A stretch of DNA of 64,000 nt from Flagellimonas sp947499585 (GTDB lineage: Bacteria; Bacteroidota; Bacteroidia; Flavobacteriales; Flavobacteriaceae). The translations under genes and the position numbers were made by a program. The notes under the pieces were generated by a model, which saw nothing but the letters and a program-made list of their open reading frames with translations, was not told where the DNA came from and did no database searches. Positions 52,056-61,212 of this stretch are shown here, one piece after another. The stretch is from NCBI RefSeq assembly GCF_044596045.1, contig NZ_CP138995.1, forward strand, positions 3,658,001 to 3,722,000, given 5' to 3'. The stretch's first letter is position 1. Each line of letters opens with the position of its first letter.

Positions 52056-52361
52056 ATGTTAGAAATGCGTCCTATTTGTGAAAATTGCAGAAAATCACTT
52101 CCTAATGAAAGTGATGAGGCAATGATCTGTACTTATGAATGCACTTTCTGCAAAGATTGTGTAGAAAATATTTTAGAAGATGTTTGCCCTAATTGTGGCG
52201 GTGGCTTTACCAATAGACCTACTAGACCAACAAAATGTATTACGCAGAATTGTGTCAAAAACCATCCCGTTAGCACAAAAGAAATTTACAAACCAATTGA
52301 CAAAGAAAAATTTAAAAGAATTTATGACGAATTTGTCTATTTAGAGCCTAGAAAAAGATAA
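52056..52361 (+). CDS. DUF1272 zinc-ribbon-like protein
   Basis: A 101-residue protein matching DUF1272: LEMRPICENCRKSLPNES, then CTYECTFCKDCVENILEDVCPNCGGGF. At least seven cysteines in CxxC-type pairs near residues 8-49 predict zinc binding, like a RING or zinc ribbon. Function unknown. Its stop codon is immediately followed by an inverted-repeat element, and a related arm lies 42 nt upstream of the ATG, as if it were a mobile gene cassette. Confidence 0.82.
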   Translation: MLEMRPICENCRKSLPNESDEAMICTYECTFCKDCVENILEDVCPNCGGGFTNRPTRPTKCITQNCVKNHPVSTKEIYKPIDKEKFKRIYDEFVYLEPRKR

Positions 52362-52515
52362 ACAACTGCTAACATTCTATATAGCAAATAGGGCGCTTTG
52401 GTTAACAAAAGTTCAGTCTTATTCGCAAAGACCGACAAATTTTTAAATTTGGCTTTAGTTTCACCTGAAAAATATCACAGACAACTGCCAAATTTTTTAT
52501 ACTAGACCATTAGCA
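52362..52515. repeat. Cassette-like inverted-repeat element between DUF1272 and DinB genes
   Basis: The left arm AACAACTGCTAACATTCTAT (52361-52380) begins at the DUF1272 stop codon. The right arm TTATACTAGACCATTAGCA (52497-52515) is its imperfect inverted copy with single unpaired bases: TGCTAA...TATA against TATA...TTAGCA. Between them are smaller hairpins such as AAATTTTTAAATTT. The right arm recurs at 51997-52014. No gene is inside. Confidence 0.5.
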
Positions 52516-52524
52516 TTTATTAGA

Positions 52525-53031
52525 ATGAAATCCCTAATTGAAAATATTATTCAGCAATATCAAGAAGTCCAAAATGGAAAATTATGGATAGGCAGCACAT
52601 TTACCAGCAAATTGAATCAAGTTGATGAAAGCATGGTTTTTACAAGACCAATTACAGGCTTGCACAGTATTGCAGAAATAATTTCCCATTTGACATTGTG
52701 GAGAAAAGAGACAATCTTGAAAATTCAAACTGGAAGGGGAAGCAAAACAGATGATTGCGAGGAAAACTGGTTGCCCAATGACAAACTCGAATTATTGGGT
52801 TGGCAACACATCAAATCTGATTATGATAAAACTCTGACTAAATTGATTGATTTATTAAAATCAAAAGACGACAAATTTCTAAGTGAGGAATATTTTGATA
52901 CCGATTTCAAGGGAAATTATAAATATAGTTTTGTAATTAACGGAATGCTACATCACGATCTTTATCATTTAGGACAACTTGGAATAATCATAAAATATTT
53001 GAAAGAAAATACAGTCCATCAGAAGCGTTAA
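52525..53031 (+). CDS. DinB family metal-binding protein
   Basis: A 168-residue four-helix protein of the DinB/YfiT-like superfamily. Likely metal-binding histidines are in IISHLTLWRKET near 53-64 and MLHHDLYHLGQLG near 139-151. Family members include thiol-dependent transferases, but many are uncharacterised. It starts 9 nt after a repeat arm, and its codon use and small size fit with the neighbouring cassette-like gene. Confidence 0.82.
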   Translation: MKSLIENIIQQYQEVQNGKLWIGSTFTSKLNQVDESMVFTRPITGLHSIAEIISHLTLWRKETILKIQTGRGSKTDDCEENWLPNDKLELLGWQHIKSDYDKTLTKLIDLLKSKDDKFLSEEYFDTDFKGNYKYSFVINGMLHHDLYHLGQLGIIIKYLKENTVHQKR

Positions 53032-53196
53032 CCCAAATTGCCATAAAACCACATTTTGGATTTCCCTTTTTGGGGGAAAGTATCTTCTCTACATAAAACA
53101 ACAGTTCCGCGCCCAAATCCAAGATACATTCATCTTTTGTTTTGGGTTGTAATAAATTATGTCTTTTGCTTAACTTGTTCTACTAGAAACTTTAGC

Positions 53197-54006
53197 ATGA
53201 ACCTAGACATACTCCAACAACCCTTTCCTTTAAGCAAGGCACAAATCGATTTTTACAAGGAAAATGCCTTTATAAAGATTAAAGAAGTATTGCCACCAAA
53301 GGTGATTGCCCATATCAATACCGTAATATCTGCCAAAGTGAACGAGCTGAACACACAAACTACTGATCTTAAAGAGCGCGACACTTATGGCAAGGCTTTT
53401 TTGCAGATTTTTAATTTATGGACCCAAGATGAGCAGATTAAGGAAATCATGTTTAGTAAACGGTTGGCACAACTAGCTTCTGACCTTATGGAAGTGGATG
53501 GCGTGCGCATGTACCATGATCAAGCCCTTTTTAAGGAAGGTGGCGGAGGCATAACCCCTTGGCATGCCGATCAGTATTATTGGCCATTGTCCACTGAAAA
53601 AGTCATTACCGCTTGGATTCCCTTGCAAGGAGTACCCATGGAAATGGGTCCGCTTGAATTTGCCGCTGGTAGTCAAAACATTTTAACCGGAAGGGATTTA
53701 TCTATCAGTGATGAAAGCGAAACCTTAATTGGTGAAAAATTACGATTGACGGATTGCACTAAGATATCTGAGCCTTTTGATATTGGGGAAATCAGTTTTC
53801 ATTCCGGGTGGATTTTCCATCGGGCGGGCGCAAACAACACCAATCAAACCAGAAAGGTGATGACGGCCATTTATATGGACAAGGATATGATCTTAAAACA
53901 ACCGGAAAATGATGGCCAAATAAATGACTGGAAAACATGGTGTCCAGGCGTGAAAATTGGTACTATTATAGATTCTCATCTAAACCCCATTCTTTTTGAG
54001 CAATAA
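53197..54006 (+). CDS. Phytanoyl-CoA dioxygenase family oxygenase
   Basis: A 269-residue Fe(II)/2-oxoglutarate oxygenase (PhyH family). The iron ligands are H and D in TPWHADQYYWPL near 121-132 and the distal His in IFHRAGANN near 206-214, with an Arg soon after for 2-oxoglutarate. ATG 53197 gives MNLDILQQPFPLSK; a start 141 nt earlier would add an atypical tail. Substrate unknown; relatives hydroxylate lipids or small metabolites. Confidence 0.85.
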   Translation: MNLDILQQPFPLSKAQIDFYKENAFIKIKEVLPPKVIAHINTVISAKVNELNTQTTDLKERDTYGKAFLQIFNLWTQDEQIKEIMFSKRLAQLASDLMEVDGVRMYHDQALFKEGGGGITPWHADQYYWPLSTEKVITAWIPLQGVPMEMGPLEFAAGSQNILTGRDLSISDESETLIGEKLRLTDCTKISEPFDIGEISFHSGWIFHRAGANNTNQTRKVMTAIYMDKDMILKQPENDGQINDWKTWCPGVKIGTIIDSHLNPILFEQ

Positions 54007-54078
54007 AGCATACTAGGAAATCCTTTTGATTTTGTTTCTTAACCATTTATCTTGACGAATCATTACCAACCGCTTCCT

Positions 54079-54888
54079 ATGAAAAAGCTACTTTTTTTGG
54101 GTTTTATTTTTTGCTTTCATACTGCTATTGCACAACAACAGTATAGGTACAAAGTTAACGAAGTGGATGAACTTCCTATTATTAGCAAAATCGAATGCCA
54201 AATTCCTGCTTCGCTAGAATGTTTCACCCTACAGTTAAATGCCCATATCGCGACCAACTTTCAGTATCCTGCAGAAGCCCTAGAAAAGGAAATAACCGGA
54301 AAAGCATATGTGCAGTTTTTAGTTGACTCTTTGGGAATGATTTCCAAAATTCAAGTCAGATCCATGGAAAAATCTTTTGAAGAGGAGAGTATTCGAATCA
54401 TGAAGACTCTACCTCAAATAGTTCCTGCTAAAAAAAATGGAAAACCTGTTGCATTTTCTCATAGTTTTCCCATAGTGTTCAACCTGAAAATGGAAAAAGA
54501 GCCTGTATTGGAGAGAATTCCGCCAATAGCCTGTGAAGACGCTGCTGTTCCTCCAGTTTTTATTGGGTGTAGAAAATCCAAAAATGGAAAAAAATGCTTT
54601 GAGGAAAAGCTTTTTGAGCTTGTCACCAAGTCCAAAAAACTTTATTTAGGGGATGGTGAAAAATTTAGCGGTAAAGTCAGCGTCTATTTTGAAATCAACA
54701 AAGACGGAATTATTTCAAACGCTATTGCAGTAACCACCTTTTCGGAAGCCAAAAAAGCTGTTGAAAATTATCTTACCTCAAAAGAAGTAATACTAGAGCC
54801 TGCAAAAAACAAAGAACAACTACCTATAGATTCTTATTTTAAAACTGATTTCAATTTACTTGCGGTTGGACGAACATCTAACCGCTGA
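54079..54888 (+). CDS. Secreted protein with two TonB C-terminal-like domains
   Basis: A 269-residue protein with a signal peptide (MKKLLFLGFIFCFHTAIAQ) and two TonB-C-like units (about 35-135 and 155-262). The first has ALEKEITGKAYVQFLVD; the second VFIGCRKSKNGKKCFEEKL and FSGKVSVYFEINKDG. There is no inner-membrane anchor, unlike a true TonB. ATG 54079 was chosen over an earlier TTG. It overlaps the next gene in ATGA, and the two share architecture, so they arose by duplication. Confidence 0.75.
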   Translation: MKKLLFLGFIFCFHTAIAQQQYRYKVNEVDELPIISKIECQIPASLECFTLQLNAHIATNFQYPAEALEKEITGKAYVQFLVDSLGMISKIQVRSMEKSFEEESIRIMKTLPQIVPAKKNGKPVAFSHSFPIVFNLKMEKEPVLERIPPIACEDAAVPPVFIGCRKSKNGKKCFEEKLFELVTKSKKLYLGDGEKFSGKVSVYFEINKDGIISNAIAVTTFSEAKKAVENYLTSKEVILEPAKNKEQLPIDSYFKTDFNLLAVGRTSNR

Positions 54889-55724
54889 TGATCAAAACTA
54901 TGAAAAAGGAACTCTCACTAATTTGTTGTCTGTTTTGCTTTTCCTTTAGTAATGCTCAATCACAGATTGAGTATTTTCCGCAAGAACAGCTGATTCATCC
55001 AAATAATTCAACGGAGCAAAATCATAACACCTATTTGTTCAATGATGTAAAAAACAAAATGATCTCCATACTATCTCAAAAAAAGAATTTATCAGCTTTT
55101 AAGAAATATAGAAATGATACTATCAACTTTGTTCTGGGTTTTATAGTAGATACCCAAGGCAGGCTAATTCTAGAAAAAAGTGATTTTAATTGTAGCAAGT
55201 CAAAACTATTGCAAAAGTTTGATGATGACATGAAAGAAATATTGGCATCGCTTCCAAAATTTGAAATAATCAACAGAAAGCCTGAACCCGTAATCTCCCA
55301 TCACTTTCTATACTATCGGTTTGCGTTACAGGGCAAAAAAAGTCCAGTTTTAGAATATATTCCTAGTGCAGATGAGTATTTAGGAGGAGTTATTCAAGAA
55401 ATTCCCATTTTCCCAGGCTGTGAAAATCTTTCACAGGAAGAAACGGCCCAGTGTCTTCAAAGTATGATGGAACAGCATATTGCCAAAAATTTCATTTATC
55501 CAAGTGATGCCTATGAAAACAGGATATCTGGGACAGTAAATGTGGTTATGGACATTACTGAAGACGGGATAACTGAAAACCTACGCGTTCTGGGAAGACC
55601 GCATGGATCATTGCGAAAAGAAGCTTTTAGGATAATAAAACTTTTGCCCAAAATGCAACCTGGTAAGCGCAATGGAAAACCAGATGAGTTCACGTATTCC
55701 ATACCCGTGATATTTCAACTATAA
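54888..55724 (+). CDS. Secreted TonB C-terminal-like protein (second of pair)
   Basis: A 278-residue protein with a signal peptide ending at about residue 25 (FSFSNAQ). The C-terminal half (about 165-278) is a TonB-C domain with IPIFPGCENLSQEETAQCLQ and ending YSIPVIFQL, close to the domain of the TonB protein at 34566-35294. The N-terminal half is a degenerate copy. It starts within the stop codon of the preceding gene; a second ATG at 54900 is possible. A periplasmic partner of transport systems or a decoy TonB domain are options. Confidence 0.75.
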   Translation: MIKTMKKELSLICCLFCFSFSNAQSQIEYFPQEQLIHPNNSTEQNHNTYLFNDVKNKMISILSQKKNLSAFKKYRNDTINFVLGFIVDTQGRLILEKSDFNCSKSKLLQKFDDDMKEILASLPKFEIINRKPEPVISHHFLYYRFALQGKKSPVLEYIPSADEYLGGVIQEIPIFPGCENLSQEETAQCLQSMMEQHIAKNFIYPSDAYENRISGTVNVVMDITEDGITENLRVLGRPHGSLRKEAFRIIKLLPKMQPGKRNGKPDEFTYSIPVIFQL

Positions 55725-55751
55725 AAAAACACCCAAGCTTTCACTTGGGTG
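55723..55751 (-). terminator. Terminator of the five-repeat lipoprotein gene
   Basis: CACCCAAG-CTTTCA-CTTGGGTG hairpin (55730-55751) followed on the minus strand by seven Ts. It lies between the converging TonB-like gene and the lipoprotein gene. Confidence 0.85.
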
Positions 55752-55799
55752 CTTAACAAACAATTAAACAAAGTCACTTATTTTCTTTTTCATGTTTGT

Positions 55800-57551
55800 T
55801 TAATGTGGAAGTTCCCTAGTCACTTTTATGGAGTTAGAAAGGTCATAAAAGCCATCCAAGTCAGCAACGTTCATTCCAGCTTCCAATCCTGTTAGTCCTT
55901 CCTCATAGGTAATATGCCAGATAAAGCATATTCCAACACCCGCAGCATCAAAATCTACACCTTCAACTGCATCAATTGTTGGTGGTAAACCTAGAATATT
56001 ATTGTATTCATCTGTAATCACCCAGCCTTGTTTTGATCCAGTCAAATTGGAGTCATCTAAATAAATTCCACTTACCATATCTGGAGTACCATCCACTTTA
56101 AATAAAAATGGACCTCCGCCAATATACCCTGCATTTAATGCATTTCTGTTCACCGTTACAAAGTTGGAAAGCGCAAAATTACCTGACAGGTCATTCAAGT
56201 TCTGTCCACCTTCCAATCCGGACAATTCACCAGAGTAGGTCAAATGGAATATGTAACAAGAACCTACGCCTGCTCCATCAAAATCTACTCCTTTTACAGC
56301 ATCCAAAGTTGGGGGCACTCCCAAAATATTTTTGGAATCGTCCGTAATCACATAGGTCTGTACGGCCCCGTTAACTTCTAAGTCATCCAAAGCAATGGCA
56401 CTTACCATATCCGGTGTACCATCCACAACAAAGTTATACGGTCCTCCAGAGAGGGTGCCAGCATTCAATGCATTTCTGTTGACCGTTACAAAGTTGGAAA
56501 GCGCAAAATTACCGGTCATGTCATTTAAGTTCTGTCCACCTTCCAATCCAGCTAGCTCGCCTGAGTAGCTCAAATGAAAGATATAGCAAGAACCTACTCC
56601 TGCGCCATCAAAATCAACACCTTTTACAGCTTCCAAAGTAGGAGGAATCCCCAAAATATTTTTAGAATCATCAGTGATTACATAAGTTTGTGCATCACCA
56701 GTAATTCCAGAGTCATCCAAGGCAATAGCGCTTACCATATCTGGGGTGCCATCTACAACAAAGTTGTACGGACCTCCAGATAAAGTTCCCGCATTCAATG
56801 GGTCTCGGTTGACCACTACAAAGTTTGAAAGGGCAAAATTACCAGACAGGTCGTTCAGGTTCTGTCCACCTTCCAATCCAGATAATTCTCCTGAATAGGT
56901 CAAATGAAAGATATAGCAAGATCCTACACCAGCTCCATCAAAGTCAACACCCATCACAGCTTCCAAAGTCGGAGGTATTCCCAAAATATTTTTAGAATCG
57001 TCCGTAATCACGTAGGTCTGTGCATCACCGGTAAGCATTGAATCATCCAAGGCAACAGTGCTCACCATATCCGGTATACCATCTACAACAAAATTGTATG
57101 GGCCGCCCGACAGCATTCCCGCATTTAAACCATTTCTGGTAACGGTCAACGAATTGGAAAGGTCATAATCACCAGCTAGGCCACTAGTATTTAAACCAGC
57201 TTCCAAACCTTGAAGGCCATCTTCATAAACAATATGCCAAATAAGACATACCCCAGCTCCGGCTTCATCAAAATTTACGCCTTCTACAGCTTCCAATGTT
57301 GGTGGAAGTCCTAGAATATTTCCAGACTCATCTGTAATTACATAACCTGTATTACTCCCAACAAGGTCATTGGCATCTAAAGTAATTCCGCTTACCATAT
57401 CCGCAATTCCATCAACAGTAAAGGTAAAAGGGCCACCAGATAGTGTACCTGCATCTAGCACAATGGGATTATCATCATCGGTATCTCCTTTACAGGAAAC
57501 CAACAGTATTCCAATGCCCATTAGCATCAATAATGATTTTAAGTTGCTCAT
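55800..57551 (-). CDS. Lipoprotein of five tandem 110-residue repeats
   Basis: A 583-residue lipoprotein (ILLVSC, Cys 20), then five direct repeats of exactly 110 residues (33-142, 143-252, 253-362, 363-472, 473-582) and one final His. Each repeat runs AGxLSGGPxxFxVDGxxDMVS, YVITDxxxNILGxPPTxxAVxGVxFDxAGxG, C-x-I-x-H and LSNxxxVxR. Repeats 2-4 are almost identical; 1 and 5 differ alike (IWH, LEAG). The domain resembles repeats recalled from other flavobacterial surface proteins without known function. Asp-rich loops could bind calcium. It is a single gene divergent from the two-component genes. Confidence 0.8.
   Translation of the reverse strand: MSNLKSLLMLMGIGILLVSCKGDTDDDNPIVLDAGTLSGGPFTFTVDGIADMVSGITLDANDLVGSNTGYVITDESGNILGLPPTLEAVEGVNFDEAGAGVCLIWHIVYEDGLQGLEAGLNTSGLAGDYDLSNSLTVTRNGLNAGMLSGGPYNFVVDGIPDMVSTVALDDSMLTGDAQTYVITDDSKNILGIPPTLEAVMGVDFDGAGVGSCYIFHLTYSGELSGLEGGQNLNDLSGNFALSNFVVVNRDPLNAGTLSGGPYNFVVDGTPDMVSAIALDDSGITGDAQTYVITDDSKNILGIPPTLEAVKGVDFDGAGVGSCYIFHLSYSGELAGLEGGQNLNDMTGNFALSNFVTVNRNALNAGTLSGGPYNFVVDGTPDMVSAIALDDLEVNGAVQTYVITDDSKNILGVPPTLDAVKGVDFDGAGVGSCYIFHLTYSGELSGLEGGQNLNDLSGNFALSNFVTVNRNALNAGYIGGGPFLFKVDGTPDMVSGIYLDDSNLTGSKQGWVITDEYNNILGLPPTIDAVEGVDFDAAGVGICFIWHITYEEGLTGLEAGMNVADLDGFYDLSNSIKVTRELPH
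55806..57455 (-). repeat. Five 330-bp tandem direct repeats within the lipoprotein gene
   Basis: The 330-bp period is exact: equivalent positions recur at about 56116, 56446 and 56776. The inner units are highly alike in DNA, which points to recent unequal crossing-over or gene conversion; the outer two are more diverged. Confidence 0.9.
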
Positions 57552-57777
57552 TTTCGTGTGTTTTTAAATTGTTCCACAAATGAAGGGGGAAGATGTTGCA
57601 GAAGTATCACATAAAAATCAAAATTCATTACGTTCTGATTATCAGGTATTTAATATAAAAACATAGTCTTTTTGTAAAGATTTGCGCCAAAAACAGACTT
57701 CTTAAGGAGTATCCGATCAAAAAATTGTAGAAAACGGTGAACTTTCCGTGATACTTTACCTTTTAATTCGTTGCATC

Positions 57778-58491
57778 ATGAAAAAAGTACTGATCGTTGA
57801 AGACGATATTGAAATCGTTCGTCTTTTGGAAATACATCTTAAAGATTTGGGTTGTCAAGTTTTGACGGCTGATAGAGGAGATGTTGGATTACGAAAGGCC
57901 ATCAACGAAAATCCAGACCTTATTATTCTAGACGTAATGCTTCCGGGAATGGACGGAATTGAAATCTGCCAGAAGATTAGAGCGAACAATATTAAATCAC
58001 CAATTATGATGCTTACGGCCCGTTCTGAAGAAATAGATAAGGTATTGGGATTGGAAGTAGGCGCTGATGATTATTTGACCAAGCCCTTTAGCGTTCGTGA
58101 ATTTATTGCACGAGTGAAAGCTATTTTCAGAAGACAGAAGATGGATATTATGGAGCCATCTTCGGAGAAAAACGCCAAATTGATGGAGTTCGACATGCTT
58201 TCTATAGATATAGATATGCGCAAGGTGCTTTTAGATGGCAAGAAAATAGAGCTTTCTCCCAAAGAATTTGAACTCCTGGTGCTTTTATCCTCTAACCCCG
58301 GAAAAAGCTATGATCGTTCAAAATTATTGAACATGATTTGGGGGTACGATTTTAAAGGGTATGAACATACTGTGAATTCCCATATTAACCGTCTACGCTC
58401 CAAAATTGAACCAGACATGAGCAATCCTAAATTTATTTTGACCACATGGGGGGTAGGATATAAATTCAATGAAGAACTTATGGAGGCCTAA
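57778..58491 (+). CDS. OmpR/PhoB-type response regulator
   Basis: A 237-residue two-component regulator: receiver domain (1-120) with D9-D10, phospho-acceptor D52 in LIILDVMLPGMDG and Lys near 103 in YLTKPFSVREF; winged-helix DNA-binding domain (about 140-235) ending TWGVGYKFNEELMEA. ATG 57778 gives the normal MKKVLIVEDD start; a GTG 30 nt earlier is less likely. The histidine kinase follows 14 nt later. Targets are not evident; the divergent repeat lipoprotein is a neighbour. Confidence 0.93.
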   Translation: MKKVLIVEDDIEIVRLLEIHLKDLGCQVLTADRGDVGLRKAINENPDLIILDVMLPGMDGIEICQKIRANNIKSPIMMLTARSEEIDKVLGLEVGADDYLTKPFSVREFIARVKAIFRRQKMDIMEPSSEKNAKLMEFDMLSIDIDMRKVLLDGKKIELSPKEFELLVLLSSNPGKSYDRSKLLNMIWGYDFKGYEHTVNSHINRLRSKIEPDMSNPKFILTTWGVGYKFNEELMEA

Positions 58492-58505
58492 CCAAACCGC
58501 TACAG

Positions 58506-59999
58506 ATGAAAAACAATATACTTTCCGTTAGATTTATCCTAAAACTCACCCTCTCATTCCTTGCTATTCTATTGCTTGCAGGTATTGGGTACACCATTAC
58601 GTCCATATATCTATCTAACAAATATTTTTATGAGACCACCCAGCGCTTACATGCCAATCTTGCTCAAGATCTTATTGAGGAGAAATTTAAGGATACGCAC
58701 CCTTTTGATTCTACTGGAACGGTAAACAAAGCCCTTTTTGGAGACATCATGCATGATATGATGGCCGTGAACCGCGCCATTGAAGTGTATCTATTGGATA
58801 ATTCTGGAAATGTACAGTACTCTGTTGTCCTTGACCATGACGCTCCTGAGACCAAGCAGAAAAAAGTGAATCTAGAACCAATAAAAAGGTTCATCAATGA
58901 AAAAGGGAGTAGTTATACAATAGGTGATGATCCAAAGGATTTATCCAAACAAACCATTTTTTCAGCAGCCCATTTTAACAAGGATGGCCATGAAGGCTAT
59001 GTATACATTATTCTTGCTGGAGAGGATTTTTTAGCTACCCGTAGCGATTTGTTCAATAGTTATTTTATGCGTTTGGGCCTTGGCGGGTCTGTATTAACGT
59101 TAGTTTTTGCCACCCTCTTGGGCATACTTGCTATTTGGTACCTCACCAGAAGCTTAAGGAAGATTATCTATGCCGCCAAGCGGTTTCAACAAGGCGATTT
59201 AGAGTATCGGATAGAAAATGCTGAAAAAACAGATCTGGCCAATGTAGCTAGCACCTATAATAGCATGGCTGATACCATTTTATCTGATATTGAAAAAATA
59301 AAGTCCGTTGAGCAATTGAGACAAGAATTAATTGCCAATATTTCCCACGATTTGCGAACACCACTATCCATAATACAAGGCTATATTGAAACACTTCACA
59401 TGAAAAACGATGAGCTTTCTGCTGAGGAACGGGCCGAATATCTAAAAACCGTTACCCGCAGTAGTGAACGTCTTTCCAAGTTGGTCTCCCAGCTTTTTGA
59501 ATACTCAAAGCTGGAGGCCAACCAAATTCAGCCAGAAAAAGAACCTTTTTTAATTAGTGAATTGGCCAATGATATTCACAGAAATTATTCTTTATTGGCA
59601 GAACAGAAAAACATTGATTTAAAACTGTCCATGGCAAAGAGTGTTCCATTGGTTTTTGCTGATATCTCCCTTGTAGAAAGAGCTATCCAAAACTTGATGG
59701 ACAATGCGTTAAAATTCACCCCAAAAGGCGGAGAGGTTACCGTAAAAATTGAAGCAGAGAATGACCATGTAGAAGTTATAATTCAAGATTCTGGTCCAGG
59801 AATTAAAAAGGATAACCAAGCCCTGATCTTTGAGCGTTACAGACAGACCAAAGTTGGTCAGGAAAAGGAGGGCACAGGTCTAGGCCTCGCTATTGTAAAG
59901 AAAATAATGGAGATACACGATAGTAAGATTAAGGTGTTCAGTAAACCAAATGAAGGTACTTCCTTTAGTTTTAGTCTTCCAGTTTATGCGGTAAACTAG
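58506..59999 (+). CDS. Sensor histidine kinase
   Basis: A 497-residue membrane kinase: helix 1 about 11-35, periplasmic sensor about 36-190, helix 2 about 191-213, HAMP about 214-266, phospho-acceptor H281 in ANISHDLRTPLSIIQGY, and ATPase domain with NLMDNALKFTPKGG, DSGPGIKKDN and GTGLGLAIVKKI. It partners the OmpR-type regulator upstream. The signal is unknown. Confidence 0.93.
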   Translation: MKNNILSVRFILKLTLSFLAILLLAGIGYTITSIYLSNKYFYETTQRLHANLAQDLIEEKFKDTHPFDSTGTVNKALFGDIMHDMMAVNRAIEVYLLDNSGNVQYSVVLDHDAPETKQKKVNLEPIKRFINEKGSSYTIGDDPKDLSKQTIFSAAHFNKDGHEGYVYIILAGEDFLATRSDLFNSYFMRLGLGGSVLTLVFATLLGILAIWYLTRSLRKIIYAAKRFQQGDLEYRIENAEKTDLANVASTYNSMADTILSDIEKIKSVEQLRQELIANISHDLRTPLSIIQGYIETLHMKNDELSAEERAEYLKTVTRSSERLSKLVSQLFEYSKLEANQIQPEKEPFLISELANDIHRNYSLLAEQKNIDLKLSMAKSVPLVFADISLVERAIQNLMDNALKFTPKGGEVTVKIEAENDHVEVIIQDSGPGIKKDNQALIFERYRQTKVGQEKEGTGLGLAIVKKIMEIHDSKIKVFSKPNEGTSFSFSLPVYAVN

Positions 60000-60035
60000 A
60001 CCTTATTTTTTATCTTTAAGGTGTAAAACATTTTT

Positions 60036-61196
60036 ATGATTCTTACCGATTCCCTTTTGGATTTCTTTTTGGAAACCAGAAAACATTCCGAAGATATCTG
60101 TCAACCTTTAGAAATTGAAGATTACGTGGTTCAACCGGTAATAGATGTAAGTCCACCAAAATGGCACTTGGGCCACACCACGTGGTTTTTTGAAGAATTT
60201 ATTCTGAAGCCCCATGCCAAGGATTACACCCTATTTGATGAAGATTTTTCTTTTGTTTTTAATAGTTATTATGAGACTGTAGGAAAAAGAGTGGTCCGAT
60301 CAGATAGGGGAAACTTATCCAGGCCATCCGTGAAAAAAGTCTATGAATATAGGAAGTATGTTACAGAGGGCATTAAAAAGTTTTTAGCAACTGATCAAAA
60401 CGAAGAGATCAATGCGGTATTAGAAATAGGAATCCATCATGAAAAGCAACATCAAGAATTATTATTGACAGACATCAAATATATTCTTGGAAACAACCCT
60501 CTTTTGCCTGAATATTCCAAAGAATTTGAAGACCATCCAATAGAAAACCATCGACAAGACTGGATTGCTGTAGAAGAGGGTGTTTATGAGATTGGACATA
60601 ATTCATCTGATTTTTGCTACGATAATGAATTGGGAAAACACAAAGTGTACCTACATTCATATGAAATTTCCAATAAATTGGTCACCAATGGAGAGTTCAT
60701 AGAATTCATTGAAGCAGGAGGCTACCAACGTTTTGATATTTGGCATGCCGAAGGATGGGATTGGGTGAGTCAGAATCAAATTATTGCACCGTTCTATTGG
60801 CATAACATTGATGGAGATTGGTACAACTACACAGCTCAAGGCCTTCAAAAAGTAAAAGTGGATGCTTCGTTAACGCATATCTCCTATTTTGAGGCTTTTG
60901 CCTATGCACAATGGAAAGGACTTAGGTTACCCACTGAGTTTGAATGGGAAGCCGGACAAGCATTTTTTCCGTGGGGCAAACGTTGGGAGTGGACAGAAAG
61001 CGCTTACCTTCCCTACCCCAATTATCAAAAAGCAGATGGTGCATTGGGTGAATACAACGGCAAGTTTATGGTTAACCAAAAAGTATTGAGAGGAGGCTCC
61101 GTAGCAACACCCACAAAGCATACAAGACATACCTATAGAAATTTTTTTCACCCCCAATTAAGATGGCAATTTACCGGTTTAAGGTTAGCCAAGTAA
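60036..61196 (+). CDS. egtB: Hercynylcysteine sulfoxide synthase EgtB
   Basis: A 386-residue iron enzyme that joins oxygen and a thiol (gamma-glutamylcysteine or cysteine) to hercynine. The N-terminal DinB-like domain supplies the iron ligands H47 (WHLGHTTWF) and H135-x3-H139 (HHEKQHQE); the C-terminal formylglycine-generating-like domain (about 175-386) has LRLPTEFEWE, GEYNGKFMVNQKVLRGGSVATP and TYRNFFHPQLRWQFTGLRLA. It is followed by egtD after 16 nt. The thiol donor cannot be read from the sequence here. Confidence 0.93.
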   Translation: MILTDSLLDFFLETRKHSEDICQPLEIEDYVVQPVIDVSPPKWHLGHTTWFFEEFILKPHAKDYTLFDEDFSFVFNSYYETVGKRVVRSDRGNLSRPSVKKVYEYRKYVTEGIKKFLATDQNEEINAVLEIGIHHEKQHQELLLTDIKYILGNNPLLPEYSKEFEDHPIENHRQDWIAVEEGVYEIGHNSSDFCYDNELGKHKVYLHSYEISNKLVTNGEFIEFIEAGGYQRFDIWHAEGWDWVSQNQIIAPFYWHNIDGDWYNYTAQGLQKVKVDASLTHISYFEAFAYAQWKGLRLPTEFEWEAGQAFFPWGKRWEWTESAYLPYPNYQKADGALGEYNGKFMVNQKVLRGGSVATPTKHTRHTYRNFFHPQLRWQFTGLRLAK

Positions 61197-61212
61197 TTAC
61201 GACATAACCACT

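Noticed and set aside
55806..57455. Regular repeats that might be taken for a CRISPR array
   Set aside because: The period is 330 bp, all in one open frame coding for a lipoprotein; there are no short repeats with spacers and no cas gene.
60036..61196. SenA (selenoneine synthase) instead of EgtB
   Set aside because: No SenB glycosyltransferase or selenophosphate gene is near, and egtD follows directly; ergothioneine is the simpler reading.
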